A DNA stretch of 64,000 nucleotides from Nocardia inohanensis NBRC 100128 (GCF_001612945.1 NZ_BDBK01000012.1:248001-312000); one strand, 5' to 3'. Counted from the stretch's first letter, positions 9,028 through 17,883 are shown. The notes: generated from the letters alone by a model not told the origin. A program made the numbers and translations.

Positions 9028-9806
9028 GACACCACCCGCTCCAATTCGTGTTGCAGCGCTTCGAGTTCGGCTCCGCCGGCCATCTGCCGGGTGAGCTCGG
9101 GCAGGTCGATCTGAGACTTCTCGTAGCTGCCCAGCTGGGTGCCGCGTTTGAGCAGCAGGAACCGGTCACCGACGGGGTAGGCGTGGTGCGGGTTGTGGGT
9201 GATGAGCACGACGCCGAGCCCGCGATCGCGTGCCTGGACCACGTAGCGCAGCACCACTCCGGCCTGCTTCACGCCGAGTGCGGCGGTGGGTTCATCGAGG
9301 ATCAGCACCTTCGCCCCGTAGTGCACGGCGCGGGCGATGGCGACGCATTGCCGCTGCCCGCCCGAGAGCGTGCCCACCGGCTGTTCCAGATCGTGAATGT
9401 CGATTCCCATGTCCACCAGCGCTTTCCGCGTGATGTCCAGGGCCTGCGCGCGATCGAGGAATTCGAGGGGCCCGTACTTCTTCACCGGCTCCGAACCGAG
9501 CACGAAGTTGCGCCATACGCTCATCAGCGGCACCACGGCCAGATCCTGGTACACGGTGGCGATCCCGCGATCCAGTGCCGCTCGCGGCGAGGCCAATCGA
9601 GTCGTCTCACCCTCGATCTGCATTTCGCCGCTGTCGTGCTGATGCACCCCGGCCAGGATCTTGATCAGCGTGGATTTGCCCGCGCCGTTGTCACCCAGCA
9701 CGCAGGTGACCTCACCCGCGTTGACCACGGTGGATACATCCCGCAGGGCGACCACACCGCCGTAACTCTTCCCGATGCCGATGGTTTCGATGAGTGGGAT
9801 CGTCAT
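9024..9806 (-). CDS. Sugar ABC transporter ATPase (probable inositol import)
   Basis: A 260-residue ATP-binding subunit with a single nucleotide-binding domain: Walker A GDNGAGKST (about 38-46), Q-loop region VYQDLAV, signature LSGGQRQ (about 141-147) and Walker B VLILDEPTAALG. RbsA-type sugar importers often carry two fused ATPase domains; this one has one, like FrcA-type subunits. The ATG at 9806 forms ATGA with the permease stop; a longer reading upstream would lie inside the permease. It should energise uptake of inositol or a related cyclitol, inferred from its place in the iol operon. Confidence 0.92.
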   Translation of the reverse strand: MTIPLIETIGIGKSYGGVVALRDVSTVVNAGEVTCVLGDNGAGKSTLIKILAGVHQHDSGEMQIEGETTRLASPRAALDRGIATVYQDLAVVPLMSVWRNFVLGSEPVKKYGPLEFLDRAQALDITRKALVDMGIDIHDLEQPVGTLSGGQRQCVAIARAVHYGAKVLILDEPTAALGVKQAGVVLRYVVQARDRGLGVVLITHNPHHAYPVGDRFLLLKRGTQLGSYEKSQIDLPELTRQMAGGAELEALQHELERVVS

Positions 9807-10852
9807 CGCCGTACCCTTTCCGCCCGCTTCTTGAACGCATTGTTGACCAGCACCGCGGACAGCAGCAGCACACCGAGGAACAACATGAACCAGTCGTCGT
9901 TCCACCCGGCCAGGACGATGCCCTGCCGGGCCATACCGAAGATGAGCGCGCCCAGCGCCGCCCCGATCACCGAGCCGAACCCGCCGGTGAGCAGGCAGCC
10001 GCCGACCACCGCGGCGATGATGTACTGGAATTCCAGCCCGATGCCCTGGTTGGCTTGAACGCTGGTGAAGCGCAGCAGATTACACGCGCCGACCACCCAG
10101 CCCGCGAACGCCGTGGTCATGAACAGCAGGATCTTGGTGCGCGCCGCCGGAACACCCACGGCCCGGGCGCTGGGCAGCGAACCGCCGACCGCGAAGACCC
10201 AGTTGCCGAAGCGGGTGCGCAACAGGATGAACGCGCCCACGACCGCGAACACGATCCACCACACCACCGAGGCTTGAATGCGGGCGTCGCCGATATCGGT
10301 GGTGGAGGCGAAGACCCAGCCCGCCGACTCGTAGCCATCGGCGCGGCGAATGCCGGTGACCTGGACATTGTCGGTGATCGCCCGCGTCACACCGAGATTC
10401 AGGCCCTGTAGGGCCAGGAAGGTGCCCAGGGTGACGATGAAGCTCGGCAACCCGGTGCGCATCACCACCCAGCCGTTGAGCGCGCCGACCGCGAGGGCGA
10501 ACACCAGCGAAACCGCCAGCGCGAGCCATACGTTCCAGCCCGCGTGTACCGCCAGCAGCGCGGTGACCAGCGCCGTGGAGGCCGTCATCACACCGGCCGA
10601 GAGATCGAATTCACCGCCGATCATGAGCAGCGCCACCGCGACCGCCATGATGCCGAGCGTGGAGGCGTCGTCGAGCCAGTTCGAAATGCCCTGCGGGCTC
10701 AGGAATTTGCTGGTGACGACGGAGAAGAACACGAAGACGACGATCGCGCCGAGCAGCGCCCCGATCTCCGGTCGCTGAATCAGCCGGTTCACCAGTGGCG
10801 GATTCGCGGCCTGCGCTACCGCGGTATCGGACGTGGTTGTGGCAGTACTCAT
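9803..10852 (-). CDS. Sugar ABC transporter permease (RbsC family)
   Basis: A 349-residue inner-membrane permease with about ten hydrophobic segments. The family-typical features GGEFDLSAG (about 80-88), TLGTFLALQGLN and GVPAARTKILLF are visible. The start at 10852 (ATG) has GAGGAG eight bases upstream; the GTG at 10861 overlaps that Shine-Dalgarno sequence and is less likely. It partners the adjacent ATPase and binding lipoprotein to import a sugar or cyclitol. It overlaps the ATPase gene by four bases. Confidence 0.92.
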   Translation of the reverse strand: MSTATTTSDTAVAQAANPPLVNRLIQRPEIGALLGAIVVFVFFSVVTSKFLSPQGISNWLDDASTLGIMAVAVALLMIGGEFDLSAGVMTASTALVTALLAVHAGWNVWLALAVSLVFALAVGALNGWVVMRTGLPSFIVTLGTFLALQGLNLGVTRAITDNVQVTGIRRADGYESAGWVFASTTDIGDARIQASVVWWIVFAVVGAFILLRTRFGNWVFAVGGSLPSARAVGVPAARTKILLFMTTAFAGWVVGACNLLRFTSVQANQGIGLEFQYIIAAVVGGCLLTGGFGSVIGAALGALIFGMARQGIVLAGWNDDWFMLFLGVLLLSAVLVNNAFKKRAERVRR

Positions 10853-10873
10853 TTCACTCACTCCTCGTCCTGC

Positions 10874-11875
10874 TCACCGCGTGCCCTGGGCGACCAGCGC
10901 CGCCACGGCGTCGACATTGGACTTGTCCACGAACGCGGGGCCCGTCTGCACCGGCCGGCCACCGCCGACGGTGTCCAGATTCGACTTGTACAGCTTCAGC
11001 AACACGATCGGCAGATAGCCCTGTTCGTACTGCTGCTGGTCCACCGCGAAGAGCAGCGTTCCGGCCTGGATCGCGGTCACCACATCGCTGTTCAGATCGA
11101 AGGTGGCCACGGTCGCCTTGGACTTGGATTCCCTGGCGGCGTCCACGGCGCGCGCGGCGATCTGCGAGTTCAGGGTGAGCACCGCGTCGATCGACGAATC
11201 CGCTTCCAGCGCACCGCGAATCCGCGATTGCGCGTCGGTCGGATTGTTGATGTCGACCTGTAGGGTGACGGCGGTCCCGAAGCCCTGGGTGGCGCCGGCG
11301 CAGCGTTCGGCCGCACCCACATTGCCCGCTTCGTGAATCACGCAGAGCAGCTTGTGTTTTCCGGCGTCCTTCAAACGCTTGCCGGCCGATTCACCCGCCA
11401 GCCGTTCGCTCTGCCCGACATGCCCGATGGCCCCGTACACCGCGCTCTCGGTCTCGCCGGAGTTGATGGTGACCACCGGAATGCCCGCCGCCACCGCCTT
11501 CTCCACCGAGCTGCGCAGCGCGTCCGGGTTGGCCATGGAGACCACCAGGCCGTCCACGCCCTTGGCCACCGCATTGTCGATGAGTTTGGCCTGCTGTCCG
11601 GGATCGCCGGCGGAGTTGTAGTCGACACGCACTCCGAGCTGGTCACCGGCCGCTTGCGCGCCGTTCTTGACCACATTCCAGAAGGCGTCGCCGGGTGAGC
11701 CGTGGGTGACCACCGCGACCGATTTCAATTCGCCGACCGAGACCGGGGCCTGGGTGGTGTCGCCGGCCGTATCGCCGCCGGGCCCGCTACAGGCGGCCAG
11801 TACCGCCGCCGCGGCTATCCACGGCGTCAATCGCCGCCACCGCCGTAGTCGGGAGGGTGTGGGTTTGGACTTCAT
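10874..11875 (-). CDS. Sugar-binding lipoprotein of the ABC importer
   Basis: A 333-residue periplasmic-binding-protein type 1 component. The N-terminus has a twin-Arg-rich basic region, a hydrophobic stretch and the lipobox LAAC, so it should be anchored outside the membrane by the lipid-modified Cys. The mature part shows the ribose-binding-protein fold pattern: VAVVTHGSPGDAFWN, AKGVDGLVVSMANP, VTINSGE and ATFDLNSDVV. The ATG at 11875 is preceded by GGGAGG at eight bases. It is the second gene of the operon, 16 bases after the iolE-like gene. Ligand probably myo-inositol or an isomer, inferred from the neighbours. Confidence 0.92.
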   Translation of the reverse strand: MKSKPTPSRLRRWRRLTPWIAAAAVLAACSGPGGDTAGDTTQAPVSVGELKSVAVVTHGSPGDAFWNVVKNGAQAAGDQLGVRVDYNSAGDPGQQAKLIDNAVAKGVDGLVVSMANPDALRSSVEKAVAAGIPVVTINSGETESAVYGAIGHVGQSERLAGESAGKRLKDAGKHKLLCVIHEAGNVGAAERCAGATQGFGTAVTLQVDINNPTDAQSRIRGALEADSSIDAVLTLNSQIAARAVDAARESKSKATVATFDLNSDVVTAIQAGTLLFAVDQQQYEQGYLPIVLLKLYKSNLDTVGGGRPVQTGPAFVDKSNVDAVAALVAQGTR

Positions 11876-11891
11876 CGTCTGCACCTCCCTA

Positions 11892-12800
11892 CTAAATCCG
11901 CGCCGAGGTCACGGCGGAGCCGATTTCGGTCAGGTGTCGCAGACTTTGTCGCGCGTCCCGGGTCGAATTCGCGGCGGTGTCACCGGGCGCGAGGGCGGTG
12001 TCCTGTTCGATGACGTACCAACCGCGATAGCCCGCGCCGTGCACCGCGCGCACCAGCGCCTCGATATCGACATCGCCCGCGCCGAGCGGCGTGTACAGGC
12101 CGTGCCGGACCGCGTCGCTGTATTCCCTTGCACCGGAACGTACTTCGCCGGCCAGGGCGAGCCGGACATCCTTGAGATGAATATGCCCGATGCGAAGGGC
12201 GTGCCGCTGGGCCAGCCGGACCGGGTCGGTGCCGCCGATGGCCAGGTGCCCGGTGTCCAGGCAAAGGTCCAGTTCGGAATCGGCGAGGAAGCGTTCCACC
12301 TCGGCCTCGGTCTCCACATGGGTGCCGACGTGCGGGTGCACGGTCGTCCGCAGGCCGTGTTCGGCGGCGATATCGGCGACCGTGGCGGCGGTGTCCAGCA
12401 CCGTCCGCCATTCGTAATCGCTGAGCGGCGAACGGGTGTCGTAGCCGTCCTGCCCGGTCGCGGCGGCCAGGATCAGCATCTCGGCCCCGGTGGCGGCGAA
12501 GAGCGCGGCCGTGCGGCGGGCGGTCTCGAGGGCCTGGCGCGGCTCACGGTGCAGGGCGAGCGCCAGGAATCCGCCGAGCGCGGTGAGACCGTAGGTGCCG
12601 AGCGTTTCGCGTAGCTCCACGGGGTCTGCCGGTAGATAGCCGGGTGGGCCGAATTCGGTGGCGGCCAGCCCGAGTGCCGCCATCTCGGCGAAGACTGTCG
12701 CGGGTTCGAGGACATGCCCCCAGCCGGGCACTTCGCAGACTCCCCAGGAGATCGGCGCGGCTGCGATACGCAGTGGATGGAGCGGTTCGGTCATCGGCAT
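11892..12800 (-). CDS. iolE: Inosose dehydratase/isomerase-like TIM-barrel protein
   Basis: A 302-residue xylose-isomerase-like (AP endonuclease 2) TIM barrel. Residues about 12-30 (AAAPISWGVCEVPGWG) and the metal-site motifs TVHPHVGTHVETEAEV (about 153-168), CLDTGHLAIGG (about 181-191) and IGHIHLKDVR fit IolE-type 2-keto-myo-inositol dehydratases (EC 4.2.1.44). Inosose isomerases (IolI/IolH) belong to the same family and cannot be fully excluded. It is the first gene of the operon, directly downstream of the paired GAGCGCTC palindromes. Starts at 12800 or 12794 are both possible; neither has a clear ribosome-binding site. Confidence 0.8.
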   Translation of the reverse strand: MPMTEPLHPLRIAAAPISWGVCEVPGWGHVLEPATVFAEMAALGLAATEFGPPGYLPADPVELRETLGTYGLTALGGFLALALHREPRQALETARRTAALFAATGAEMLILAAATGQDGYDTRSPLSDYEWRTVLDTAATVADIAAEHGLRTTVHPHVGTHVETEAEVERFLADSELDLCLDTGHLAIGGTDPVRLAQRHALRIGHIHLKDVRLALAGEVRSGAREYSDAVRHGLYTPLGAGDVDIEALVRAVHGAGYRGWYVIEQDTALAPGDTAANSTRDARQSLRHLTEIGSAVTSARI

Positions 12801-12841
12801 TTCCAGACCTGTCGGTAAGCCATCGAATGGAGGGCTCGCTA

Positions 12842-12855
12842 TTGGAGCGCTCCAA
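12842..12855. promoter_or_regulatory. LacI-type operator, proximal to iolE
   Basis: TTGGAGCGCTCCAA is a perfect 14-bp palindrome with the central CG step typical of LacI-family operators. It lies about 42 bases upstream of the iolE start, where a bound repressor would overlap the promoter. Confidence 0.65.
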
Positions 12856-12978
12856 CAATGTAACTTGGATCACTCGGGTGTCAAGGGTGCGACATCAGCC
12901 GAAAAGCCCGCTGCCACCTAGCCGAACACCGACTTCCAGGGCAAACGAGCCTTCGTCAGACGGTCCGAATTCTCCCGT

Positions 12979-12990
12979 TAGAGCGCTCTA
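12979..12990. promoter_or_regulatory. LacI-type operator, proximal to the regulator gene
   Basis: TAGAGCGCTCTA is a perfect 12-bp palindrome sharing the GAGCGCTC core with the site at 12842-12855. Their centres are 136 bp apart, close to 13 helical turns, a phasing compatible with looping. It lies 65 bases upstream of the LacI-family start, suggesting autoregulation. Confidence 0.62.
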
Positions 12991-13054
12991 TTGCCCGAGG
13001 CGAGGCGAGACGGTAGCGTGCGTCACACACCGATCCGCGAGCACGGAGGCAGTT

Positions 13055-14059
13055 TTGACGCGACCGACCATGGAAGATGTCGCCGCCCGCGCCGGCGTCT
13101 CCCGCGCGCTGGTCTCACTCGTCATGCGCAACTCCCCCAAGGTCAGCGAACACCGCCGCCGCGCGGTGCTGGCCGCCGCCGCCGAGCTCGGTTACCAGCC
13201 GCATGCCATGGCCCGCTCATTGGCCAGCCGGACCTCCAATATCGTCGGGGTGATGGTGTCGGATCTGCGCAACGCCTTCTTCGCCGATGTCATCGAGGGC
13301 ATGGACGAGGCCGCGCAAGAAGCCGGGCTGGAGCTCATCCTGAACACCGGGCGGCGCAGTGCGTCCCGGGAGCAGGCCGCCCTCGACGGCCTGCTCGCAT
13401 TCCGGCCCGGCGGGGTCATCCTGCTGTCGCCGGTGCTGCCCGCGAGCGCGATTCGCGATGCGGCACAACGCACCCCGGTCGTGCTGGTTTCCCGCGGCTC
13501 CACCATCGCGGGGGTGGACACCGTCAACGACGATGGCGAGCTGGGTGCGGCGCTGGCGGTGGATCACCTTGCCGCACTGGGACATCGGCGCATCGTGCAC
13601 CTCGACGGCGGCGCCGCGTTCGCCGCCGCGCCGCGCCGCAAGGGCTACAGCGCCGCCATGGCCCGGCACGGCCTCGAACCCATGGTGGTGGCCAGCGAGC
13701 ACACCGACGAGGCCGGTGCGCTGGCGGTGCGCAAACTGCTGAACCTCTTCACCCCGGCCAATTTCCCCACCGCCCTGGTCTGCGGCAACGACTTCAATGC
13801 GGTCGGCGCCATGACGGCCCTGGAGGAAGCCGGACTGCGCGTCCCCCAGGATGTCTCGGTGGTCGGGTACGACAATTCCTCGCTCGCCGCGCTGCGGCAC
13901 GTCTCGCTCACCACCATCGATCAGCCGCGCACCAGCATCGGGCGGCTGGCGGTGGAGGCGCTCACCGAACGCCTGCACGATCAGCGCACCGAACCGGTGC
14001 GCAAACGCCTGGAACCCGCACTGGTCGTCCGCGCCACGACGGCCGCGCCCCGGGATTGA
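13055..14059 (+). CDS. LacI-family regulator of the inositol genes
   Basis: A 334-residue LacI/GalR repressor. The N-terminal helix-turn-helix reads MEDVAARAGVSRALVSLVM (about 6-24) followed by a YQPHAMARSLASR hinge. The ligand-binding core shows VGVMVSDLRNAFFADVIEGM and, near the end, DVSVVGYDNSSLA and TTIDQPRTSIG. The TTG at 13055 is chosen because GGAGG lies five bases upstream; the ATG at 13070 would be 20 bases away. It is divergent from the iol operon, with two GAGCGCTC palindromes between, and precedes iolG by 68 bases. The inducer is probably inositol or a catabolite, by context. Confidence 0.9.
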   Translation: MTRPTMEDVAARAGVSRALVSLVMRNSPKVSEHRRRAVLAAAAELGYQPHAMARSLASRTSNIVGVMVSDLRNAFFADVIEGMDEAAQEAGLELILNTGRRSASREQAALDGLLAFRPGGVILLSPVLPASAIRDAAQRTPVVLVSRGSTIAGVDTVNDDGELGAALAVDHLAALGHRRIVHLDGGAAFAAAPRRKGYSAAMARHGLEPMVVASEHTDEAGALAVRKLLNLFTPANFPTALVCGNDFNAVGAMTALEEAGLRVPQDVSVVGYDNSSLAALRHVSLTTIDQPRTSIGRLAVEALTERLHDQRTEPVRKRLEPALVVRATTAAPRD

Positions 14060-14061
14060 CC

Positions 14062-14095
14062 GGGGCGCAACCCGAGATCAAGCGGGGCGCAACCC
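14062..14095 (+). repeat. Two 12-bp direct repeats before iolG
   Basis: GGGGCGCAACCC occurs at 14062-14073 and again at 14084-14095, 22 bp apart, about two helical turns. The repeats sit between the LacI-type stop and the iolG ribosome-binding site. They may be a regulatory pair or a chance local duplication. Confidence 0.4.
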
Positions 14096-14127
14096 CTTTC
14101 ACCGCAACTCATCTCCGAGGAGCAGCT

Positions 14128-15135
14128 ATGACCTCCCTCCGTGTGGGCCTCGCCGGCACCGGCCGGATCGGCACCTCGCACGCCGAGACCCTGAAAACCC
14201 TGCCGGGCGTGGAGTCGGTGATCGTCACCGATGCCGACGCCGCCCGCGCCCGCACCGCCGCCGACAAACTGGATGTGGAGTACGCGGCGGATCTGGAGGC
14301 GCTGTTCGCCGCCGGCATCGGCGCGCTCATCGTCACCACCGCCACCGACTCGCATCCCGCGCTGATCACCGCGGCGGTGGATCGCGGGCTGCCGGTGTTC
14401 TGTGAGAAGCCGATCGCGGCCGATATCGCCGGGACCCTGGAGGTGGTGCGCCGGGTCGCGGATGCCGAAACGCCGGTGCAGATCGGGTTTCAGCGCCGGT
14501 TCGACGCCGGGTATCGCGCCGCCCGCGCGGCCGTGGCCTCGGGGGAATTGGGGTGGGTGCACACCCTGCGCGCCACCACCCTGGATCCCGCGCCGCCGCC
14601 CGCCGAGTACATTCCGCGCTCGGGCGGCATCTTCCGCGATTGCGGGGTGCACGATTTCGACATCATTCGCTGGGTGACCGGGCGCGAGGTGATCGAGGTT
14701 TATGCCACCGGCGGCAATCGCGGGGAGCAGTTCTTCGCCGATGCGGGCGATGTGGATACCGCGGCGGTGATACTGCGCCTCGATGACGGTGCGCTGGCGT
14801 CTGTTTCGCTGAGCCGCTACAACGGCGCGGGGTACGACGTGCGTTTGGAGGTGCTCGGGTCGGCGGGCAATGCCGTTGTGGGGCTTGATGATCGGGCTCC
14901 GCTGCATTCGGTCGAGCCCGACTACCCGCCGTCGCCGCTGCCCGCCTATCCCGGATTCATGGATCGCTTCCGGGGCGCGTACACCGAGGAGCTGGCGACC
15001 TTCGTGGGCGTGGCCACCGGGCAGATGTCGAACCCGTGCCCGCCCGCCGATGCCCTCGAGGCGTTCTATATCGCTGAAGCGTGCGAACTTTCGCGCCGCG
15101 AGGGCCGTCCGGTGCCGGTTTCGGCGGTGCGCTAG
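14128..15135 (+). CDS. iolG: myo-Inositol 2-dehydrogenase
   Basis: A 335-residue NAD-dependent oxidoreductase of the Gfo/Idh/MocA family that oxidises myo-inositol to 2-keto-myo-inositol (EC 1.1.1.18), the entry step of the pathway. The Rossmann motif GLAGTGRIGTSHAE lies at about 7-20. The catalytic-region motif CEKPIAAD is at about 93-100, and GGIFRDCGVHDFDIIRW at about 170-186 carries the Asp/His dyad. GAGGAGC lies six bases before the ATG. The TAG stop interlocks with the stop of the convergent LysE gene in a single CTAG. Confidence 0.92.
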   Translation: MTSLRVGLAGTGRIGTSHAETLKTLPGVESVIVTDADAARARTAADKLDVEYAADLEALFAAGIGALIVTTATDSHPALITAAVDRGLPVFCEKPIAADIAGTLEVVRRVADAETPVQIGFQRRFDAGYRAARAAVASGELGWVHTLRATTLDPAPPPAEYIPRSGGIFRDCGVHDFDIIRWVTGREVIEVYATGGNRGEQFFADAGDVDTAAVILRLDDGALASVSLSRYNGAGYDVRLEVLGSAGNAVVGLDDRAPLHSVEPDYPPSPLPAYPGFMDRFRGAYTEELATFVGVATGQMSNPCPPADALEAFYIAEACELSRREGRPVPVSAVR

Positions 15136-15752
15136 CTGACCAGCAGGCCGACCGCCAGGCCGGTCATGACGATCGCGATACCGGAGTCCAGCACCCGCCA
15201 GGCCGCCGGTTTGGCGAACACCGGGGCCAGCAGTCGCGCGCCGAATCCCAGGCCGGTGAACCAGATGATGCTGCCCAGCATCGCGCCCGCCGCCAGGAAC
15301 CAGCGGTCGGGAGTGGCGTAGGTGCTGGCGAACGAACCCAGCAACACCATGGTGTCCAGGTAGGCGTGCGGGTTCAGCCAGGTCACCGCCAGGCAGGTGG
15401 CGATGGCCGCGCCGAGCGCGATCGGCGCGCCGCCGCCCGCGGTCAGCGCGGAGGCGGAGAACGCCCGCTTGGCGGCGAGGAAGGCGTAGCCGAGCAGGAA
15501 CGCCACGCCCGCGTACTTGGCCGCGGTCATCAGGAACGGCGCGGTCCGGGTGACGAAACCGAAGCCCGCCACGCCGAGGGTCATGAGTACCACATCCGAG
15601 AGCGCACACACCGCCACCACCGGCAGGACGTGCTCGCCGCGGATGCCCTGGCGCAGGATGAAGGCGTTCTGCGCGCCGATCGCCACGATGAGGGAGAGTC
15701 CGAAGCCGAGTCCCGAGATGGCCGCCAGGGCCGCCGATGATGCGTTCACCAT
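15132..15752 (-). CDS. LysE/ArgO-family amino-acid exporter
   Basis: A 206-residue membrane protein with six hydrophobic segments and the LysE-family signature GAQNAFILRQGI near residue 26-37, followed by ALSDVVLM and TWLNPHAYLDT. It should export basic amino acids (Lys/Arg) when these accumulate. It is divergent from a LysG-type regulator 68 bases away, the classical lysE-lysG arrangement of Corynebacteriales. Its stop codon shares CTAG with the convergent iolG stop. Confidence 0.92.
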   Translation of the reverse strand: MVNASSAALAAISGLGFGLSLIVAIGAQNAFILRQGIRGEHVLPVVAVCALSDVVLMTLGVAGFGFVTRTAPFLMTAAKYAGVAFLLGYAFLAAKRAFSASALTAGGGAPIALGAAIATCLAVTWLNPHAYLDTMVLLGSFASTYATPDRWFLAAGAMLGSIIWFTGLGFGARLLAPVFAKPAAWRVLDSGIAIVMTGLAVGLLVS

Positions 15753-15820
15753 TCGAAAGTAGGGCGGTCGTCCAGCACCAGTCCAGCTAAAGATTTTTAT
15801 CTACCATTAGCATTTCTTAC
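15753..15820. promoter_or_regulatory. lysE-lysG divergent control region
   Basis: This 68-bp interval contains the most AT-rich patch in this part of the window (about 15788-15820), including an interrupted dyad GCTAA-N16-TTAGC at 15786-15811. A LysR-type regulator site is expected here by analogy with lysGE; the exact box is not assigned. Confidence 0.4.
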
Positions 15821-16699
15821 ATGGATCTACAGCTGGACCAGCTCCGCGCGCTGGATGCGGTGATCAGCGAGGGCACCTTCGAGGCGGCGGCGCGGCGGCT
15901 CAGCGTGACCGCCTCGGCTATCAGCCAGCGCATCAAAGCCCTGGAGGACGCGGCCGGGCGGATTCTGGTCCAGCGGACCAAACCGGTGCGGCCGACGGAA
16001 TCGGGGCTGGCGGTGCTGCGGCTGGCGCGGCAGATCGAATTGCTGACCGGGGACACGGCGCTCGAGCTCGGCGACGAGCAGCAGCCCGCGCACCGGCCGG
16101 TGCGGATACCCATCGCGGTGAACGCCGACTCGCTGCAAACCTGGGTCATGCCCGCGCTGGGGCGGGCCGCGGCGGGCGTGAATTACGAGATCCATCGGGA
16201 GGACGAGGAGCACACCACGCGATATCTGCGGGACGGGACGGTGATGGCGGCCATCACCTCCACCGCCGCGCCCGTGCAAGGCTGCACGGTGCGGCGGTTG
16301 GGAGCCATGCGATACCGGGCCATGGCCGTACCGGATTTCGTGCGCGACTGGTTTCCCGACGGGCCGACCGCGCAAGCCTTCGCGGCGGCCCCGGTGATCC
16401 TGTTCGACCGCAAGGACGATCTGCAATTCCGGTTGGTCCGGCAATACACTCGCAAGCCCGTGGATCCGCCGCGCCACTACATTCCGTCCTCGGCCGGATT
16501 CGTGGAGGCGATCCGGCTGGGCTTGGGCTGGGGCATGGTGCCGGACCTTCAGCGCCGACCGCGGGACAACCTGATCCCCTTGGACGACAAGATGTTCATC
16601 GATGTGCCGCTGTACTGGCAGCAGTGGAAACTCGACTCCCCCGCGCTCGGCCGGCTGGCGGCCACCATCGCCGAGGCCGCCGCCGAGGCGCTGCTCTAG
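15821..16699 (+). CDS. lysG: LysR-family regulator (LysG/ArgP type)
   Basis: A 292-residue LysR-type regulator. The N-terminal helix-turn-helix (LDQLRALDAVISEGTFEAAA, then SVTASAISQRIKALED) matches the ArgP/LysG subgroup, and the co-inducer domain follows (about 90-290). The ATG at 15821 lies in an AT-rich region without a strong Shine-Dalgarno. It is divergent from the LysE exporter and very probably activates it with lysine, arginine or histidine as co-inducer; that role is known for the family and inferred here. Confidence 0.88.
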   Translation: MDLQLDQLRALDAVISEGTFEAAARRLSVTASAISQRIKALEDAAGRILVQRTKPVRPTESGLAVLRLARQIELLTGDTALELGDEQQPAHRPVRIPIAVNADSLQTWVMPALGRAAAGVNYEIHREDEEHTTRYLRDGTVMAAITSTAAPVQGCTVRRLGAMRYRAMAVPDFVRDWFPDGPTAQAFAAAPVILFDRKDDLQFRLVRQYTRKPVDPPRHYIPSSAGFVEAIRLGLGWGMVPDLQRRPRDNLIPLDDKMFIDVPLYWQQWKLDSPALGRLAATIAEAAAEALL

Positions 16700-16797
16700 A
16701 ACCGCTATCCGGTTGGGAGGGACCGGCGATCCCTCGCTAGTTACCGGGCCGGGATGCGATAGTCGGAACGGCTTGTGCCGAAAACAGGAAGGAACCA

Positions 16798-17883
16798 ATG
16801 TCCCAGATCGTGCGGGGCGTGATTGCGCGCTCGAAGAATGCTCCGGTCGAAGTCACCGAGATCGTGATCCCCGATCCCGGTCCCGGCGAGGCCGTGGTGA
16901 AGGTGCAGGCGTGCGGGGTGTGCCACACCGACCTGCACTACCGCGAGGGCGGCATCAACGACGAATTCCCGTTCCTGCTGGGGCATGAGGCCGCGGGCAT
17001 CGTGGAGGCGGTCGGCGAGGGCGTCACCGATGTGGAGCCGGGCGATTTCGTCATCCTGAACTGGCGGGCCGTGTGCGGTTCCTGTCGCGCCTGCCGTAAG
17101 GGCAAGCCGTGGTACTGCTTCTCGACTTTCAATGCGGCGCAGCCGATGACGTTGACCGACGGCACTCCGTTGACGCCCGCGCTGGGGATCGGCGCGTTCG
17201 CCGAGAAGACCCTGGTGCATGCCGGGCAGTGCACGAAGGTGGATCCGAGCGTGTCGCCCGCGGCGGCGGGGCTGCTGGGCTGCGGGGTGATGGCCGGGCT
17301 GGGCGCGGCCATCAATACCGGTGCGGTCAGCCGTGGGGACAGTGTCGCGGTGATCGGTTGCGGCGGTGTCGGGAACGCGGCCGTCGCCGGGGCGCGGCTG
17401 GCCGGGGCGACCACCATCATCGCCGTGGATGTGGATGAGCGGAAGCTGGAGTGGGCCAAGGGTTTCGGGGCCACCCATACCGTGAACGCCGCCAAAGAGG
17501 ATGCGGTCGAACGCATTCAGGAGCTCACCGATTCGTTCGGCGCCGACGTCGTGATCGACGCGGTCGGCCGCCCCGAGACCTGGAAGCAGGCGTTCTACGC
17601 CCGCGACCTGGCGGGCACCGTGGTCCTGGTCGGTGTCCCCACCCCCGATATGAAGCTGGAGATGCCGCTCATCGACTTCTTCTCCCGCGGCGGCTCTTTG
17701 AAGTCCTCCTGGTACGGCGACTGCCTGCCCTCGCGCGACTTCCCCTACCTGATCGAGCTCTACAAGCAGGGTCGCTTCGACCTGGATGCCTTTGTCACCG
17801 AGACGATTTCGCTCACCGACGTGGAGGCCGCCTTCACCAAGATGCATCACGGCGACGTCCTGCGCTCGGTGGTGATGCTCTAG
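16798..17883 (+). CDS. S-(hydroxymethyl)mycothiol dehydrogenase
   Basis: A 361-residue zinc-dependent class III alcohol dehydrogenase homologue that oxidises the formaldehyde-mycothiol adduct (EC 1.1.1.306, MscR/AdhE2 type). Catalytic-zinc ligands lie in ACGVCHTDLHY (about 38-48) and GHEAAGIVEAVGEGV (about 62-76). The structural-zinc cysteine cluster is CGSCRACRKGKPWYC (about 92-106), and the NAD fold motif GCGGVGNAAV is at about 186-195. GGAAGGAA lies just upstream of the ATG. It is followed, with a one-base overlap, by a metallo-hydrolase, the pairing seen in mycobacteria. Confidence 0.93.
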   Translation: MSQIVRGVIARSKNAPVEVTEIVIPDPGPGEAVVKVQACGVCHTDLHYREGGINDEFPFLLGHEAAGIVEAVGEGVTDVEPGDFVILNWRAVCGSCRACRKGKPWYCFSTFNAAQPMTLTDGTPLTPALGIGAFAEKTLVHAGQCTKVDPSVSPAAAGLLGCGVMAGLGAAINTGAVSRGDSVAVIGCGGVGNAAVAGARLAGATTIIAVDVDERKLEWAKGFGATHTVNAAKEDAVERIQELTDSFGADVVIDAVGRPETWKQAFYARDLAGTVVLVGVPTPDMKLEMPLIDFFSRGGSLKSSWYGDCLPSRDFPYLIELYKQGRFDLDAFVTETISLTDVEAAFTKMHHGDVLRSVVML

